Below the pieces are notes generated by a model. It was not told the origin of the DNA. It was given only the letters and a program-made list of their open reading frames with translations, and searched no databases. Below are positions 38,259 through 47,078 of a stretch of 64,000 nucleotides of DNA, in pieces; position 1 is the stretch's first letter, and every line of letters begins with the position of its first letter. This stretch comes from an uncultured Flavobacteriales bacterium (GTDB lineage Bacteria; Bacteroidota; Bacteroidia; Flavobacteriales_D; Crocinitomicaceae). Position numbers and translations under genes: made by a program. The stretch spans positions 186,001 through 250,000 of the forward strand of contig CAIZQH010000021.1 of assembly GCA_903935095.1 (NCBI GenBank), read 5' to 3'.

Positions 38259-39176
38259 CCAATCGAGGACTTGCAATTGTTTGAGTTTCGCAGCTTGTCC
38301 ATAAGCAAATTGAATACTTCTTACGAGTTCTTCAATTCCTTGCATTTTTGCGGTGCGGTTGGAGCATAATGCGATGATTTCTCGCGCAGGAGAAACGGTA
38401 AGTTCAAGAATGGACTTTAAACCTGATTGTTGTTCTTTCGATAAGGGAAAATTACTAGGGATCAAGGTGTAACCGCCATGACGATCCACCATTTCAATAA
38501 TTAATGGAAGGTTCCCTCCTTCGTAGTTCCATTCGTTTTCGTCCGCTGGTTTTTTTAATTGACAGAAATGCACCATTTGTGTGCGTAGGCAATTCCCTTG
38601 ATTTAACAACCAAGGATGCATTTCCTGAAGTGCTGACATACTGATTGAATTTTCCGAGACGCTCGGCGCATAAATGCAAATTTCTTCTTGATACAAAGGT
38701 ATCGTTCGGAGTCTCGCATCTACATGTGGACCCGCGATGATGCCAACATCGAGTCCCTTGCGCTCCATGGCACCCAAGACATCCACTGTTTTCAATTCAT
38801 GAATCGTCAGTTTTAAGGTATTCAATGTACTTCGCCATTCCCCAAAAAGCTGTGGGATCAAATAACTCGCAACTGTTGGAATAATCCCAACACGAATTTC
38901 TTCTTTGACGTTTCCCTTGATTTGATCGGATAAACGCTTGATTTTTTCGTTTTCACTCAATAATTCTCGAAGAATAGGCAGTAATTTTTCTCCAGATGGT
39001 GTTAGACTGAGGGGATTCGACTCACGATCGAAAATCAAATAGCCAAGTTGCTCCTCTGCTTTTTTAATTTGCATGGAAAGCGTCGGTTGCGTGACAAAAC
39101 AACGTTCGCTTGCTCGTTGAAATTGCTGTTCTTCACTCAGAACAACGATGTAATGCATTTGTTGAAGAGATATCAT
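38253..39176 (-). CDS. oxyR: hydrogen-peroxide-sensing LysR regulator OxyR
   Basis: OxyR activates antioxidant genes when an intramolecular disulfide forms. The track starts at 39215, but family alignment supports the ATG at 39176 (MISLQQMHYIVVL), giving 307 residues. The N-terminal winged HTH reads FQRASERCFVTQPTLSMQI. The sensing cysteines are present as NCLRTQMVHFC, Cys196 and Cys205, with the same nine-residue spacing as E. coli Cys199/Cys208. The gene diverges from a peroxiredoxin-thioredoxin operon, its probable target. Confidence 0.93.
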   Translation of the reverse strand: MISLQQMHYIVVLSEEQQFQRASERCFVTQPTLSMQIKKAEEQLGYLIFDRESNPLSLTPSGEKLLPILRELLSENEKIKRLSDQIKGNVKEEIRVGIIPTVASYLIPQLFGEWRSTLNTLKLTIHELKTVDVLGAMERKGLDVGIIAGPHVDARLRTIPLYQEEICIYAPSVSENSISMSALQEMHPWLLNQGNCLRTQMVHFCQLKKPADENEWNYEGGNLPLIIEMVDRHGGYTLIPSNFPLSKEQQSGLKSILELTVSPAREIIALCSNRTAKMQGIEELVRSIQFAYGQAAKLKQLQVLDWK

Positions 39177-39325
39177 ATAAATTAAATCTATGTAAATATA
39201 AAAAGTATTGAACAATTAAATGATATTGACGTGCGTAACTTTGTGCAATAAAAAAAAGCAAAAGAAAATGTGAAAGCAAGTATGTTTTTGCAGGCGGATG
39301 TAACAGCGATCAAACCTTTTAGCTT

Positions 39326-39333
39326 TAACTTTG
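39326..39333 (+). promoter_or_regulatory. -7 element of the peroxiredoxin operon
   Basis: TAACTTTG matches TAnnTTTG and ends 33 nt before the ATG at 39367. A second identical TAACTTTG lies at 39236-39243, so there may be two start sites. Neither has a good -33 TTTG, as expected of a promoter that needs an activator such as OxyR. Confidence 0.5.
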
Positions 39334-39366
39334 TAGTATCATTAGTAACTAATTAAATAAATTTAT

Positions 39367-39987
39367 ATGTCAACATTTGTAGGAAAGAAATTTCCAGACG
39401 TAACTGTCAAAGCAATCGATGAAATGGGTGATGCATTTCAAATCAATGTCCTTCAACAAGCGATCGACAACAAGAAGAAAGTTCTTTTATTTTGGTACCC
39501 AAAAGATTTTACGTTTGTTTGTCCTACTGAGATTCATGCGTTTCAAGAAGCAGCAGCTGAATTTGCGAAAAGAAATACCATCGTAATCGGTGCTTCATGT
39601 GACACTGCTGAAGTTCATTTTGCTTGGTTGAGCACTGCAAAAGATAATGGTGGAATCGAAGGAGTGAAATTCCCAATTATTGCAGATTCTACGCGAAATT
39701 TAGCGATGGAATTAGGAATCTTGGATTACGACATGTTCGACGAAGATTCAGTTGGTGATAACGTACCTTACCGTGCAACATATTTGCTTGACGAAACTGG
39801 AATGGTATTTCATGAGTCCATCAATCACTTCCCTGTTGGACGTAACGTTCATGAGTTCATTCGATTAATCGATGCATTTACACACGTACAACAACATGGC
39901 GAAGTTTGTCCAGCAAACTGGGAAGAAGGAAAAGACGCGATGAATGCTACGCGTAACGGAGTTGCAGATTACTTAAGCAAACACTAA
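39367..39987 (+). CDS. typical 2-Cys peroxiredoxin (AhpC/Prx1 type)
   Basis: This enzyme reduces H2O2 and organic hydroperoxides. The 206-residue protein has the peroxidatic Cys52 in FVCPTE and the resolving Cys181 in EVCPANW, as in typical 2-Cys peroxiredoxins. There is no ahpF next to it; the following thioredoxin-like protein is the likely reductant. The gene diverges from oxyR across a 190-bp region, the usual arrangement for an OxyR target. Confidence 0.94.
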   Translation: MSTFVGKKFPDVTVKAIDEMGDAFQINVLQQAIDNKKKVLLFWYPKDFTFVCPTEIHAFQEAAAEFAKRNTIVIGASCDTAEVHFAWLSTAKDNGGIEGVKFPIIADSTRNLAMELGILDYDMFDEDSVGDNVPYRATYLLDETGMVFHESINHFPVGRNVHEFIRLIDAFTHVQQHGEVCPANWEEGKDAMNATRNGVADYLSKH

Positions 39988-39993
39988 CTACTA

Positions 39994-40308
39994 ATGTTTA
40001 CGGAATTAACGGAAGATCATTTGGATCAACTTTTGGCGAAAAACCCAAAAGTAATGGTCCAATATGGCGCTACATGGTGTGGGAATTGCAAAATTACCAA
40101 ACCAAAATTCAAACGCATGGCGGAGGAAAATGAAGACATTGAGTTTTACTACGTCGATGCAGAGAAACTTCCAAATGCTCGTCAATTTGCGAATGTAAGT
40201 AACCTACCGACTTTTGCAGGATTCGTAAATGGATCTTTGGTAAAAGAAGCACAAGGAAATAAAATAGAAACCATTCAAGAAGTATTACATGCGGTTACCA
40301 GTCATTAA
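39994..40308 (+). CDS. thioredoxin-like protein with CGNC active site
   Basis: The 104-residue protein has a thioredoxin fold with the redox centre WCGNC (Cys29, Cys32) instead of WCGPC, and the cis-Pro in SNLPTFAGF. It starts 6 nt after the peroxiredoxin and probably recycles it. The changed dipeptide between the cysteines would alter redox potential. Its end overlaps the next gene by 20 nt. Confidence 0.92.
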   Translation: MFTELTEDHLDQLLAKNPKVMVQYGATWCGNCKITKPKFKRMAEENEDIEFYYVDAEKLPNARQFANVSNLPTFAGFVNGSLVKEAQGNKIETIQEVLHAVTSH

Positions 40309-40543
40309 ACACATCGTTGAATTCATTGAAAACAATGATGAAGACTATGTCATTGAAACCATGGAGACACTCGAAAACTTAATCGAGGCTCCAGGAATCA
40401 AGGACGAAGAATTGGATGTGATCGGCGAATTATTGTCGAATTATTCTGGTGCATTAGAAGTGCATAAAGACATACAGTCAGGTACAGCGAAAAGAGAAGC
40501 ATTAAATGCTTTCATGAAACGGGTCACCGGCTCGATTGACTAA
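40289..40543 (+). CDS. small DUF6952-like protein
   Basis: The 84-residue product (MRLPVIKHIVEFIENNDEDYVIETMETLE) is acidic and apparently all helical, without a signal peptide or cysteines. I recall close relatives in many flavobacteria in the same position after peroxiredoxin and thioredoxin (DUF6952). The 20-nt overlap with the thioredoxin gene and the terminator just downstream tie it to the peroxide module. Its biochemical role is unknown. Confidence 0.85.
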   Translation: MRLPVIKHIVEFIENNDEDYVIETMETLENLIEAPGIKDEELDVIGELLSNYSGALEVHKDIQSGTAKREALNAFMKRVTGSID

Positions 40544-40563
40544 GCTTGAATGAAACACTTTTT

Positions 40564-40593
40564 AAAGCCAACGAATTCCGTTGGCTTTTTTTT
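40564..40593 (+). terminator. terminator of the peroxiredoxin operon
   Basis: AAAGCCAACG and CGTTGGCTTT form a perfect ten-base stem around AATTC, followed by a T tract. It separates the redox module from prfA. Confidence 0.92.
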
Positions 40594-40621
40594 GTTTCAA
40601 ATGAACGAAAGTCCTCAATAC

Positions 40622-40652
40622 TTTGCTTTCGCAGATGTTCTTCTTATCTTTG
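40622..40652 (+). promoter_or_regulatory. consensus promoter abutting the prfA start
   Basis: TTTG at 40622-40625, exactly 19 nt, then TATCTTTG at 40645-40652: a textbook Bacteroidota promoter. Only 4 nt separate the box from the prfA ATG, so the message would be leaderless or nearly so. Confidence 0.75.
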
Positions 40653-40656
40653 CTAC

Positions 40657-41736
40657 ATGTCAGATTTATTATCGAAGTTAGAAGCGATTCATTACCGATT
40701 TGTGGAAGTTGGAACCATGATTACAGATCCGGATATCATTTCGGATATGGAACGTTATGTGAAACTCAATAAAGAATACAGAGATTTAGAGTCCTTGGAC
40801 CTAATGTACAAGGATTACAAAAATGTACTCGAAAACCTAACTAGTTCAAAATCTTTATTGGACGCGGAAACGGATCCTGAAATGCGCGAAATGGCCAAGA
40901 TGGAAATCGATGAGTTAGAAAACAAACGTCCAGTAATGGAAGAGGAAATCAAAATGTTGCTGATTCCCAAAGATCCAGAGGATGATAAAAACGCCATTCT
41001 AGAACTTCGCGCCGGAACGGGTGGGGATGAGGCCTGTATTTTTGTAGAGGATATTTTCCGGATGTATACCATGTATTTTAAGGAAATGGGTTGGCAATAT
41101 GAAGTCATCAACTCTTCTGAAGGAACCGTAAAGGGATACAAAGAGATTTCCATTGATGTAGCTGGAGCTGGAATCTATGGGATGCTGAAGTTTGAATCCG
41201 GTGTTCACCGTGTTCAGCGCGTTCCCGAAACTGAATCGCAAGGACGCGTGCATACATCGGCCATAACTGTTGCGGTTTTGCCAGAAGCGGAAGAAGTGGA
41301 TTTCAACTTGGACATGAACGATGTACGCAAGGATACATTCCGTGCCTCTGGAGCAGGTGGACAACACATCAACAAAACAGAGTCCGCGATTCGTTTAACT
41401 CACCTTCCAACTTTGACGGTTGTTGAATGTCAAGATGGACGTTCACAACATAAAAACCTTGAAAAAGCGATATCGGTATTACGTTCTCGTTTGTATCAAG
41501 CAGAATTAGATCGCGTACACAATGAGCGTGCTGCTCAACGAAAAACGTTGGTGTCAACAGGAGATCGCTCCGCTAAAATCAGAACGTATAATTATCCTCA
41601 AGGAAGAATTACGGATCACCGCATCAATAAAACGATGTACAACCTAAGTTCATTCATGAATGGTGACGTTCAAGAGATGATTGACGCATTAAAGATGGCA
41701 GAAAATGCGGAAAAATTGAAAGGACAAGCATTATGA
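40657..41736 (+). CDS. prfA: peptide chain release factor 1
   Basis: RF1 terminates translation at UAA and UAG. The track begins at 40546, but that extension crosses the upstream terminator; the family start is the ATG at 40657 ([15 protein letters not shown]), giving 359 residues. The GGQ motif that triggers peptidyl-tRNA hydrolysis is in [13 protein letters not shown], and the stop-codon-reading tripeptide region reads RVPETESQG (PET in place of E. coli PAT). Its stop overlaps the pyrF start as ATGA. Confidence 0.96.
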   Translation: MSDLLSKLEAIHYRFVEVGTMITDPDIISDMERYVKLNKEYRDLESLDLMYKDYKNVLENLTSSKSLLDAETDPEMREMAKMEIDELENKRPVMEEEIKMLLIPKDPEDDKNAILELRAGTGGDEACIFVEDIFRMYTMYFKEMGWQYEVINSSEGTVKGYKEISIDVAGAGIYGMLKFESGVHRVQRVPETESQGRVHTSAITVAVLPEAEEVDFNLDMNDVRKDTFRASGAGGQHINKTESAIRLTHLPTLTVVECQDGRSQHKNLEKAISVLRSRLYQAELDRVHNERAAQRKTLVSTGDRSAKIRTYNYPQGRITDHRINKTMYNLSSFMNGDVQEMIDALKMAENAEKLKGQAL

Positions 41737-42548
41737 CAAAGCAAGAATTAATTCAGCAAATTCGGTTAAAGGAGTCCTTTCTGTGTGTAGGACTAGATCC
41801 TGACATGAGTAAAATTCCAGCACATCTTTTGGAAATGGACGACCCAATTTTTGAGTTCAATAAGGCAATCATTGACGCAACACATCCACATGCGGTTGCG
41901 TTTAAACCAAATACAGCGTTCTTCGAATGTCATGGGTCTAAAGGCTGGGATTCTTTGGAGAAAACGATTAACTACATCCCTAAAGAATGCTTGATTATTG
42001 CCGATGCTAAACGTGGCGACATAGGAAATACGTCTACTTATTATGCCAAAACATTCTTTGAAACATTGAAGGCAGATGCAGTGACCGTTGCTCCATACAT
42101 GGGGTCAGATAGCGTATTGCCTTTTACTAAATTTGATGGGAAATGGGTTGTTTTACTCGCATTGACATCCAATGAAGGTGCAAAAGATTTTCAATTGCAG
42201 TCAGGTGAAGACGGTTTATTGTTTGAAAACGTATTACGAACGTCGATGAAATGGGCAAGTTCAGAAAAAATGATGTTTGTAGTGGGTGCTACGAGAGCGG
42301 AGGACATTGCTGAGGTTCGTAGAATAGCACCAGATTATTTCTTTTTAGTTCCTGGCGTAGGTGCACAAGGTGGAAGTTTGGAGGATGTGGTGAAATATGG
42401 TGCGAACGCAGAATGCGGTTTATTGGTGAATTCTTCGCGCGGAATCATTTATGCTTCGTCCGGATTGGATTTTGCACTTGCTGCAAAAAAAGAAGCGCTG
42501 AAGATACAAAACCAAATGGCTCTGCATGTTCAGCGCTTGAACTTTTAG
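41733..42548 (+). CDS. pyrF: orotidine 5'-phosphate decarboxylase (type 2)
   Basis: PyrF converts OMP to UMP, the last step of de novo pyrimidine synthesis. The 271-residue protein has [14 protein letters not shown] at the N-terminus, the catalytic [11 protein letters not shown] motif and the phosphate-binding [10 protein letters not shown] and [11 protein letters not shown]. The length and DAKRGDIG fit the longer type 2 family. It overlaps prfA by 4 nt. Confidence 0.95.
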   Translation: MTKQELIQQIRLKESFLCVGLDPDMSKIPAHLLEMDDPIFEFNKAIIDATHPHAVAFKPNTAFFECHGSKGWDSLEKTINYIPKECLIIADAKRGDIGNTSTYYAKTFFETLKADAVTVAPYMGSDSVLPFTKFDGKWVVLLALTSNEGAKDFQLQSGEDGLLFENVLRTSMKWASSEKMMFVVGATRAEDIAEVRRIAPDYFFLVPGVGAQGGSLEDVVKYGANAECGLLVNSSRGIIYASSGLDFALAAKKEALKIQNQMALHVQRLNF

Positions 42549-42556
42549 TTAGCGGA

Positions 42557-42697
42557 TTATTTCGACGCTAAATCTGAATTTTCTGTTTGTTGAATACTCC
42601 CGTACGCATCGCAGCTAGCTGTGCGTCCAGCTCCACAAGAAGCTAAAACAACGGATACTAGCGCTACACAGATTAATAAAGTTAATTTCGTTTTCAT
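42557..42697 (-). CDS. 46-residue lipoprotein, not in the ORF track
   Basis: Translation of the minus strand from the ATG at 42697 gives MKTKLTLLICVALVSVVLASC followed by GAGRTASCDAYGSIQQTENSDLASK and a TAA stop. The signal is typical: Lys at the start, a hydrophobic core and the lipobox LASC|G. The mature peptide is only about 26 residues with a second Cys in ASCDAYG. I recall similar small CDAYG-containing lipoproteins in other flavobacteria. It is convergent with pyrF and divergent from the Omp85-type gene. A TAACTTTA upstream (42745-42752) is one base off the -7 consensus. Confidence 0.75.
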   Translation of the reverse strand: MKTKLTLLICVALVSVVLASCGAGRTASCDAYGSIQQTENSDLASK

Positions 42698-42806
42698 TGC
42701 TGTTTGTTTTGTTGTTTGTGCATTCTCTAACGGGTCACATATTTTAAAGTTACAATTTTTTTAAAAAAGAAGAGTTATATCTTCAAGAGTTTCGATATTT
42801 ATCCCT

Positions 42807-44492
42807 GTGAAAAAACAAATAATTTCTTTGTGTTTCCTCGTGTTTATGCCCTTTTTATTTCTAGGACAAAAAAAAATCGTTTTTTATCAAAAATCGCTGA
42901 TTTCCTTTCCTACTTCTGTATCGAAATTGTTAGAAGTACAAGCTTCAAGTCAAGTGGATAAAACGGTTCAATTGATTCGAAGTCAATGCATGGAGAAGGG
43001 ATTTTTTCTTTGTGATTTTCAATGGAAATCAAGTTCACCGGAATGTGATTCCGTATTGGTTGACTTAGGCACTCAGTATGCAGGCTTGATGTTAAAAATG
43101 GATGAGCCTACCAAGAAAATCCTTTCGAGGATTTTTCCAACGGAACGAATTCTTCAGAAAGAAACACAACGCTTAAGTCCGATTTCTTATGTTCGGTTCA
43201 TGAATCAAATACTGGAAGCATTTTTAAATCAAGGCTATCCTTTTTGCCGTGTTTTTTTGGAAAAAGTGGAGTTAAACAAACAAGACATTATTGCGCAACT
43301 TGTATTGGATCTTCGGTCCCATTATGTTTGGAGTATAATTCATATAAAGAATGACTTGTCCATCTCATTAAACACCCTACAAAGTATCATCGGTATTCAA
43401 TTACTTGATGAATACAATGAATCCGTATTTAACTCCATTGATAAGCGTGTTTCGCAGACAGGAATATTTACCTTAAAGAAAAAATGCGAGGTGTTATTTA
43501 CGGATAAGGGCGCCGAGTTGTTTGTGTATTTAGAGCGCGTTAAAGCGAGTTCAGCACAAGGAATTGTTGGGTTTCAGCCCAATGCAGTGACTAATGATTT
43601 GACATTTACCGGTGATCTCCAATTGAAATTAATCAATTCTGTGAAACACAATGAATCCTTTCAATTTGCATGGAAAAGCATGCAAGCGAAAACACAAGCC
43701 ATACAAAGTAGTTTAATGGTTCCCTACTTATTTAGATCTCCTTTTGGATTGATAGGTGATTTTCAATTGTATAAACGCGACTCAAGTTTTCTGGAGGTAA
43801 AATCAACATTGGGCATTCAGTATCAATTTCAAAATGGCTGGCAATTAAGAGCGAACTACTATTTCGTCAATTCCTCCGTCATCTCCGCAACAAATGCAAA
43901 TCCCATTTTCTCCAAGCTTGCTAGTTTCAAAACCAATAGTTATGGTCTTGTTCTTTACCGAAGAAAATTAGATTATATTCCTAATCCAAGAGAAGGTTTT
44001 TCCGTTTTTTTAGAGGGACAATTAGGTGAACGTAAATTGGGGCAAAGCGCGGGATCGATATGGAGAACACAGGCAACATTGGAATATTTTTATCCGATTG
44101 CTCGACGTATGACTTTTCGAAGTCACGTGCAATTCGATTCGTATCAAGCTCCAACGATTTATCAAAATGAACTGTATCGCTTTGGCGGAACCAATTCCTT
44201 TAGGGGATTTAACGAGGAGAGCATCTTCGCCACCACAAAAGCTATCTTTACCCTTGAATACCGATTTTTATTAGATAAAAATTCTGCGGTTTTCGCTTTT
44301 TACAATCAAGCTTTTTATGAAAACACAAGCCTTCAATATTTGAACGATCGTCCTTATGGATTTGGATTTGGTATTTCCACCGGAACAAATTTGGGAATCT
44401 TCCGATTGGCGTATGCACTTGGGTCTGAATTTAATAATCCCTTGCAATTGAATGCGGGAAAAATACACATTGGATACATTTCTTATTTTTAA
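42807..44492 (+). CDS. Omp85-type outer-membrane barrel protein (TamA/BamA-like)
   Basis: The 561-residue protein starts at GTG and has a signal peptide ending near FLFLGQ. A POTRA-like region lies around residues 110-250. The C-terminal half, from about residue 260, is a beta barrel with the Omp85 loop-6 motif RFGGTNSFRGFNEESI, and a final strand ending HIGYISYF with a terminal aromatic residue. It is much smaller than BamA, which has five POTRAs, and closer to TamA or a flavobacterial Omp85 paralogue. It precedes rdgB by 3 nt, probably only for co-expression. Client proteins are unknown. Confidence 0.82.
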   Translation: MKKQIISLCFLVFMPFLFLGQKKIVFYQKSLISFPTSVSKLLEVQASSQVDKTVQLIRSQCMEKGFFLCDFQWKSSSPECDSVLVDLGTQYAGLMLKMDEPTKKILSRIFPTERILQKETQRLSPISYVRFMNQILEAFLNQGYPFCRVFLEKVELNKQDIIAQLVLDLRSHYVWSIIHIKNDLSISLNTLQSIIGIQLLDEYNESVFNSIDKRVSQTGIFTLKKKCEVLFTDKGAELFVYLERVKASSAQGIVGFQPNAVTNDLTFTGDLQLKLINSVKHNESFQFAWKSMQAKTQAIQSSLMVPYLFRSPFGLIGDFQLYKRDSSFLEVKSTLGIQYQFQNGWQLRANYYFVNSSVISATNANPIFSKLASFKTNSYGLVLYRRKLDYIPNPREGFSVFLEGQLGERKLGQSAGSIWRTQATLEYFYPIARRMTFRSHVQFDSYQAPTIYQNELYRFGGTNSFRGFNEESIFATTKAIFTLEYRFLLDKNSAVFAFYNQAFYENTSLQYLNDRPYGFGFGISTGTNLGIFRLAYALGSEFNNPLQLNAGKIHIGYISYF

Positions 44493-44495
44493 CAG

Positions 44496-45080
44496 ATGAA
44501 ACTCATTTTTGCCAGCCACAACGCACACAAAGCAACAGAAATACAAAGTGTTCTTCCTGCGTGGATAGAAATCAACACCTTGTCAGATTTACACTATTTA
44601 GACGAAATTCCTGAAAATGAGGCGACGATTGAGGGGAATTCTCAATTTAAAGCACGATTTGTCCATGAGAAATTTGAACAAAATTGCTTTGCTGATGACA
44701 CCGGTTTGGAGATTTTTGCCTTAAATGGACGTCCAGGTGTGCATTCTGCTCGTTATGCAGGCGAACAGAGAGATGCGGACGATAACATGAATAAAGTGTT
44801 GATGGAATTAGAAAGTAGTTCGAATCGTTCGGCACAGTTCAAAACAGTCATTACCTTATATTGGGAAGGTGCAGAACATCAATTTGAAGGTATTGTGCGA
44901 GGCCAGATTGCCACCGTTAAAACGGGATCAGAAGGATTCGGTTATGATCCAATTTTCATTCCAGAAGGAGAATCACGAAGTTTTGCAGAAATGTCCTTGA
45001 GTGAAAAAAATCAATTCAGTCACCGCGCTAGAGCGATCGAAAAACTTGTATCGTTTTTCAATACATTTCCAAGTCACTAA
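44496..45080 (+). CDS. rdgB: XTP/dITP pyrophosphatase (RdgB/HAM1 family)
   Basis: This house-cleaning enzyme hydrolyses dITP, XTP and ITP to monophosphates. The 194-residue protein has the family motifs: FASHNAHKATEIQ (substrate-binding SHNxxK), ADDTGLEIFALNGRPGVHSARYAG and the C-terminal GFGYDPIFIPEG followed by SHRARA. It lies 3 nt after the Omp85-type gene, and its last 23 bases overlap the end of the convergent folB. Confidence 0.95.
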   Translation: MKLIFASHNAHKATEIQSVLPAWIEINTLSDLHYLDEIPENEATIEGNSQFKARFVHEKFEQNCFADDTGLEIFALNGRPGVHSARYAGEQRDADDNMNKVLMELESSSNRSAQFKTVITLYWEGAEHQFEGIVRGQIATVKTGSEGFGYDPIFIPEGESRSFAEMSLSEKNQFSHRARAIEKLVSFFNTFPSH

Positions 45081-45423
45081 TAATAATGGCTACATTTTTA
45101 ACATCGCCATTAATGGGCGGAGTTAATTTGGTGATCTTCACACGTAATTGGTGAATTTCTTTCAATTCTTTTCGAATGCGCAGATTGATGCGTTCACCAA
45201 CGTGTTCGATCAATTTGGAACGAATCGCCATTTCCTCTTTGACAATTTGATTGATGGCAACGTAGTCTACGGTTTGATCTAGTTCATCTGTTTCCGCAGC
45301 TGTTTGAAAATCGGTCAATAAAGCAATGTCAACTATGTAATGTCCACCAATGTGTGCTTCTTCTGGAAGACAACCATGATGCGCATACAATTGAATTCCA
45401 TTAACTTCAATGACTTGCTTCAT
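45058..45423 (-). CDS. folB: dihydroneopterin aldolase
   Basis: FolB converts dihydroneopterin to 6-hydroxymethyl-dihydropterin in folate synthesis. The 121-residue protein shows the family pattern IEVNGIQLYAHHGCLPEEAHIGGHYIVDI, a middle Tyr in TVDYVAINQIV, and the C-terminal Lys/Pro motif VKITKLTPPI. Its start overlaps the end of gltX by 17 nt. The product is the substrate of FolK, encoded at 15.6 kb. Confidence 0.93.
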   Translation of the reverse strand: MKQVIEVNGIQLYAHHGCLPEEAHIGGHYIVDIALLTDFQTAAETDELDQTVDYVAINQIVKEEMAIRSKLIEHVGERINLRIRKELKEIHQLRVKITKLTPPINGDVKNVAIIISDLEMY

Positions 45424-46942
45424 CTCGTATGTGTTGAATGCGTGTTAATCCTGTTTCCAGTCGGGCCAAGACTTCTTCTTTTCCTAGGAATGCGGAGATA
45501 TCAAACATGCCTGGTCCAGCGCCTACTCCTGTCAAACAAAGTCGGTAAGGCAACAATACAGCTCCAATTCCAACTTGTTTTGCTTCTAGAAAAGATTTAA
45601 AAGATTTTTCAATTTCTTCCGCATTGAATGTTGAAATATCAACAACGATGGCACTCCATTCTTGGATGTAACTTGTTGTTTCATCTTTCCATTTTTTCAA
45701 AATCGTTTCTTTATCAAATTCTGTTGGATAATTGAATAAATAAGCTCCTTCTGTCAAGATATCTTGAGCAAATGTCGCACGTTCTTTCATCAACCCACAA
45801 ATTTGTGCCAATCGATCCAGTGGCATATCGACTCCATCGATGGAATGTAGTTGAGCAGCGATGGTTTCATTACTTAAAGACCTTAAATAGTGTTGCTGGA
45901 ACCATTTTGTTTTTTCCGCATCGAATTTCGCTCCTGCTTTTGAAACGCGTTCAAGGGAAAATGCTTCACATAATTCTTCAAGAGTGAAAATTTCTTGCGT
46001 CGTACCTGGATTCCAACCAAGTAAGGCTAACATGTTGATGAATGCTTCTGGTAAATATCCTTTTTCTCGGTATCCTGAATACAATTCACCTTCGGCAGTA
46101 GTCCAATTTGTTGGGAACACTGGGAATCCAAGACGGTCTCCATCTCGTTTGGAAAGTTTTCCGTTTCCATCTGGACGCAGTAATAAAGGTAAGTGTGCAA
46201 ACGCTGGACAGTCCCAGCCGAATGCTTCGTACAACATCACATGAAGTGGGGCAGAAGGCAACCATTCTTCTCCACGGATTACGTGGCTAATTTCCATGGT
46301 ATGATCATCTACGATGTTTGCCAAGTGATAAGTTGGCATTCCGTCGCTTTTGAACAACACTTTATCATCTAAATTATTGGTGTTGACAACTACCCAACCA
46401 CGAATTAAATCGTGAAAACGAATGTCTCTATTGCGCGGCATCTTCATACGAATGACATATGGATGTCCTTCCGCTAAAAGCTTATCCACCTCCGTTTGTG
46501 GCAAGGTTAAGGAGTTTTTCAAGGAAGTACGCGTAACACTGTTGTATTGCCAATTCGGCATTCCCATTGTCTTCGCTTGTTCACGCATATTTTCTAATTC
46601 TTCTGCGGTATCAAAGGCGTAATATGCTTTATCTTCAGAGACTAAAGTTTCGGCGTATGGACGATACATTTCTTTGCGCTCGGATTGAACGTATGGTCCA
46701 AAATCACCGCCTAAACCTGGACCTTCTGTTGGCATGATGCCGCACCAGTTGAGCGCGTCCATGATGTATTCTTGTGCTCCAGGAACAAAGCGTGTTTGAT
46801 CAGTATCTTCTATACGAATTAAGAATGTCCCATTGTGTTTTTTAGCAAAAAGATAATTATACAAGGCAGTTCGAACTCCACCCATATGAAGCGGGCCTGT
46901 GGGAGAAGGAGCGAAACGTACGCGAACGGCTTTTTCTGACAT
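45407..46942 (-). CDS. gltX: glutamyl-tRNA synthetase
   Basis: GltX charges tRNA-Glu. The 511-residue protein has the class I HIGH motif in APSPTGPLHMGGVRTALYNYL, the KMSKS equivalent KLSKRDGDRLG near residue 245, and the helical anticodon-binding C-terminus. Length is normal. The start at 46942 is supported by the -7 element 15 nt upstream. It is co-transcribed with folB. Confidence 0.96.
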   Translation of the reverse strand: MSEKAVRVRFAPSPTGPLHMGGVRTALYNYLFAKKHNGTFLIRIEDTDQTRFVPGAQEYIMDALNWCGIMPTEGPGLGGDFGPYVQSERKEMYRPYAETLVSEDKAYYAFDTAEELENMREQAKTMGMPNWQYNSVTRTSLKNSLTLPQTEVDKLLAEGHPYVIRMKMPRNRDIRFHDLIRGWVVVNTNNLDDKVLFKSDGMPTYHLANIVDDHTMEISHVIRGEEWLPSAPLHVMLYEAFGWDCPAFAHLPLLLRPDGNGKLSKRDGDRLGFPVFPTNWTTAEGELYSGYREKGYLPEAFINMLALLGWNPGTTQEIFTLEELCEAFSLERVSKAGAKFDAEKTKWFQQHYLRSLSNETIAAQLHSIDGVDMPLDRLAQICGLMKERATFAQDILTEGAYLFNYPTEFDKETILKKWKDETTSYIQEWSAIVVDISTFNAEEIEKSFKSFLEAKQVGIGAVLLPYRLCLTGVGAGPGMFDISAFLGKEEVLARLETGLTRIQHIRDEASH

Positions 46943-46957
46943 AGTTTAATTTTTGTG

Positions 46958-46965
46958 CAAAGATA
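46958..46965 (-). promoter_or_regulatory. -7 element of gltX-folB
   Basis: TATCTTTG (followed by CAC) on the minus strand is a perfect TAnnTTTG ending 15 nt before the gltX ATG. A clear -33 TTTG is not seen. Confidence 0.6.
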
Positions 46966-47078
46966 CATCAAATTACGCCGTTTTCCCGACATTTTCCCGT
47001 GTAGAAATCAGTTCAATCGTTGATAATGGTCATGTTTTTACGCGAGAAACATACGGAACTTTGTAAAAAAGAAAAGAC

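Noticed and set aside
39177-39366. A defined OxyR binding site in the oxyR-peroxiredoxin gap
   Set aside because: The region is AT-rich with several weak partial palindromes; none matches the ATAG-spaced pattern well enough to assign.
40546-40656. N-terminal extension of prfA in the ORF track
   Set aside because: It runs through the preceding terminator and the promoter and has no similarity to RF1; the family start is [11 protein letters not shown].
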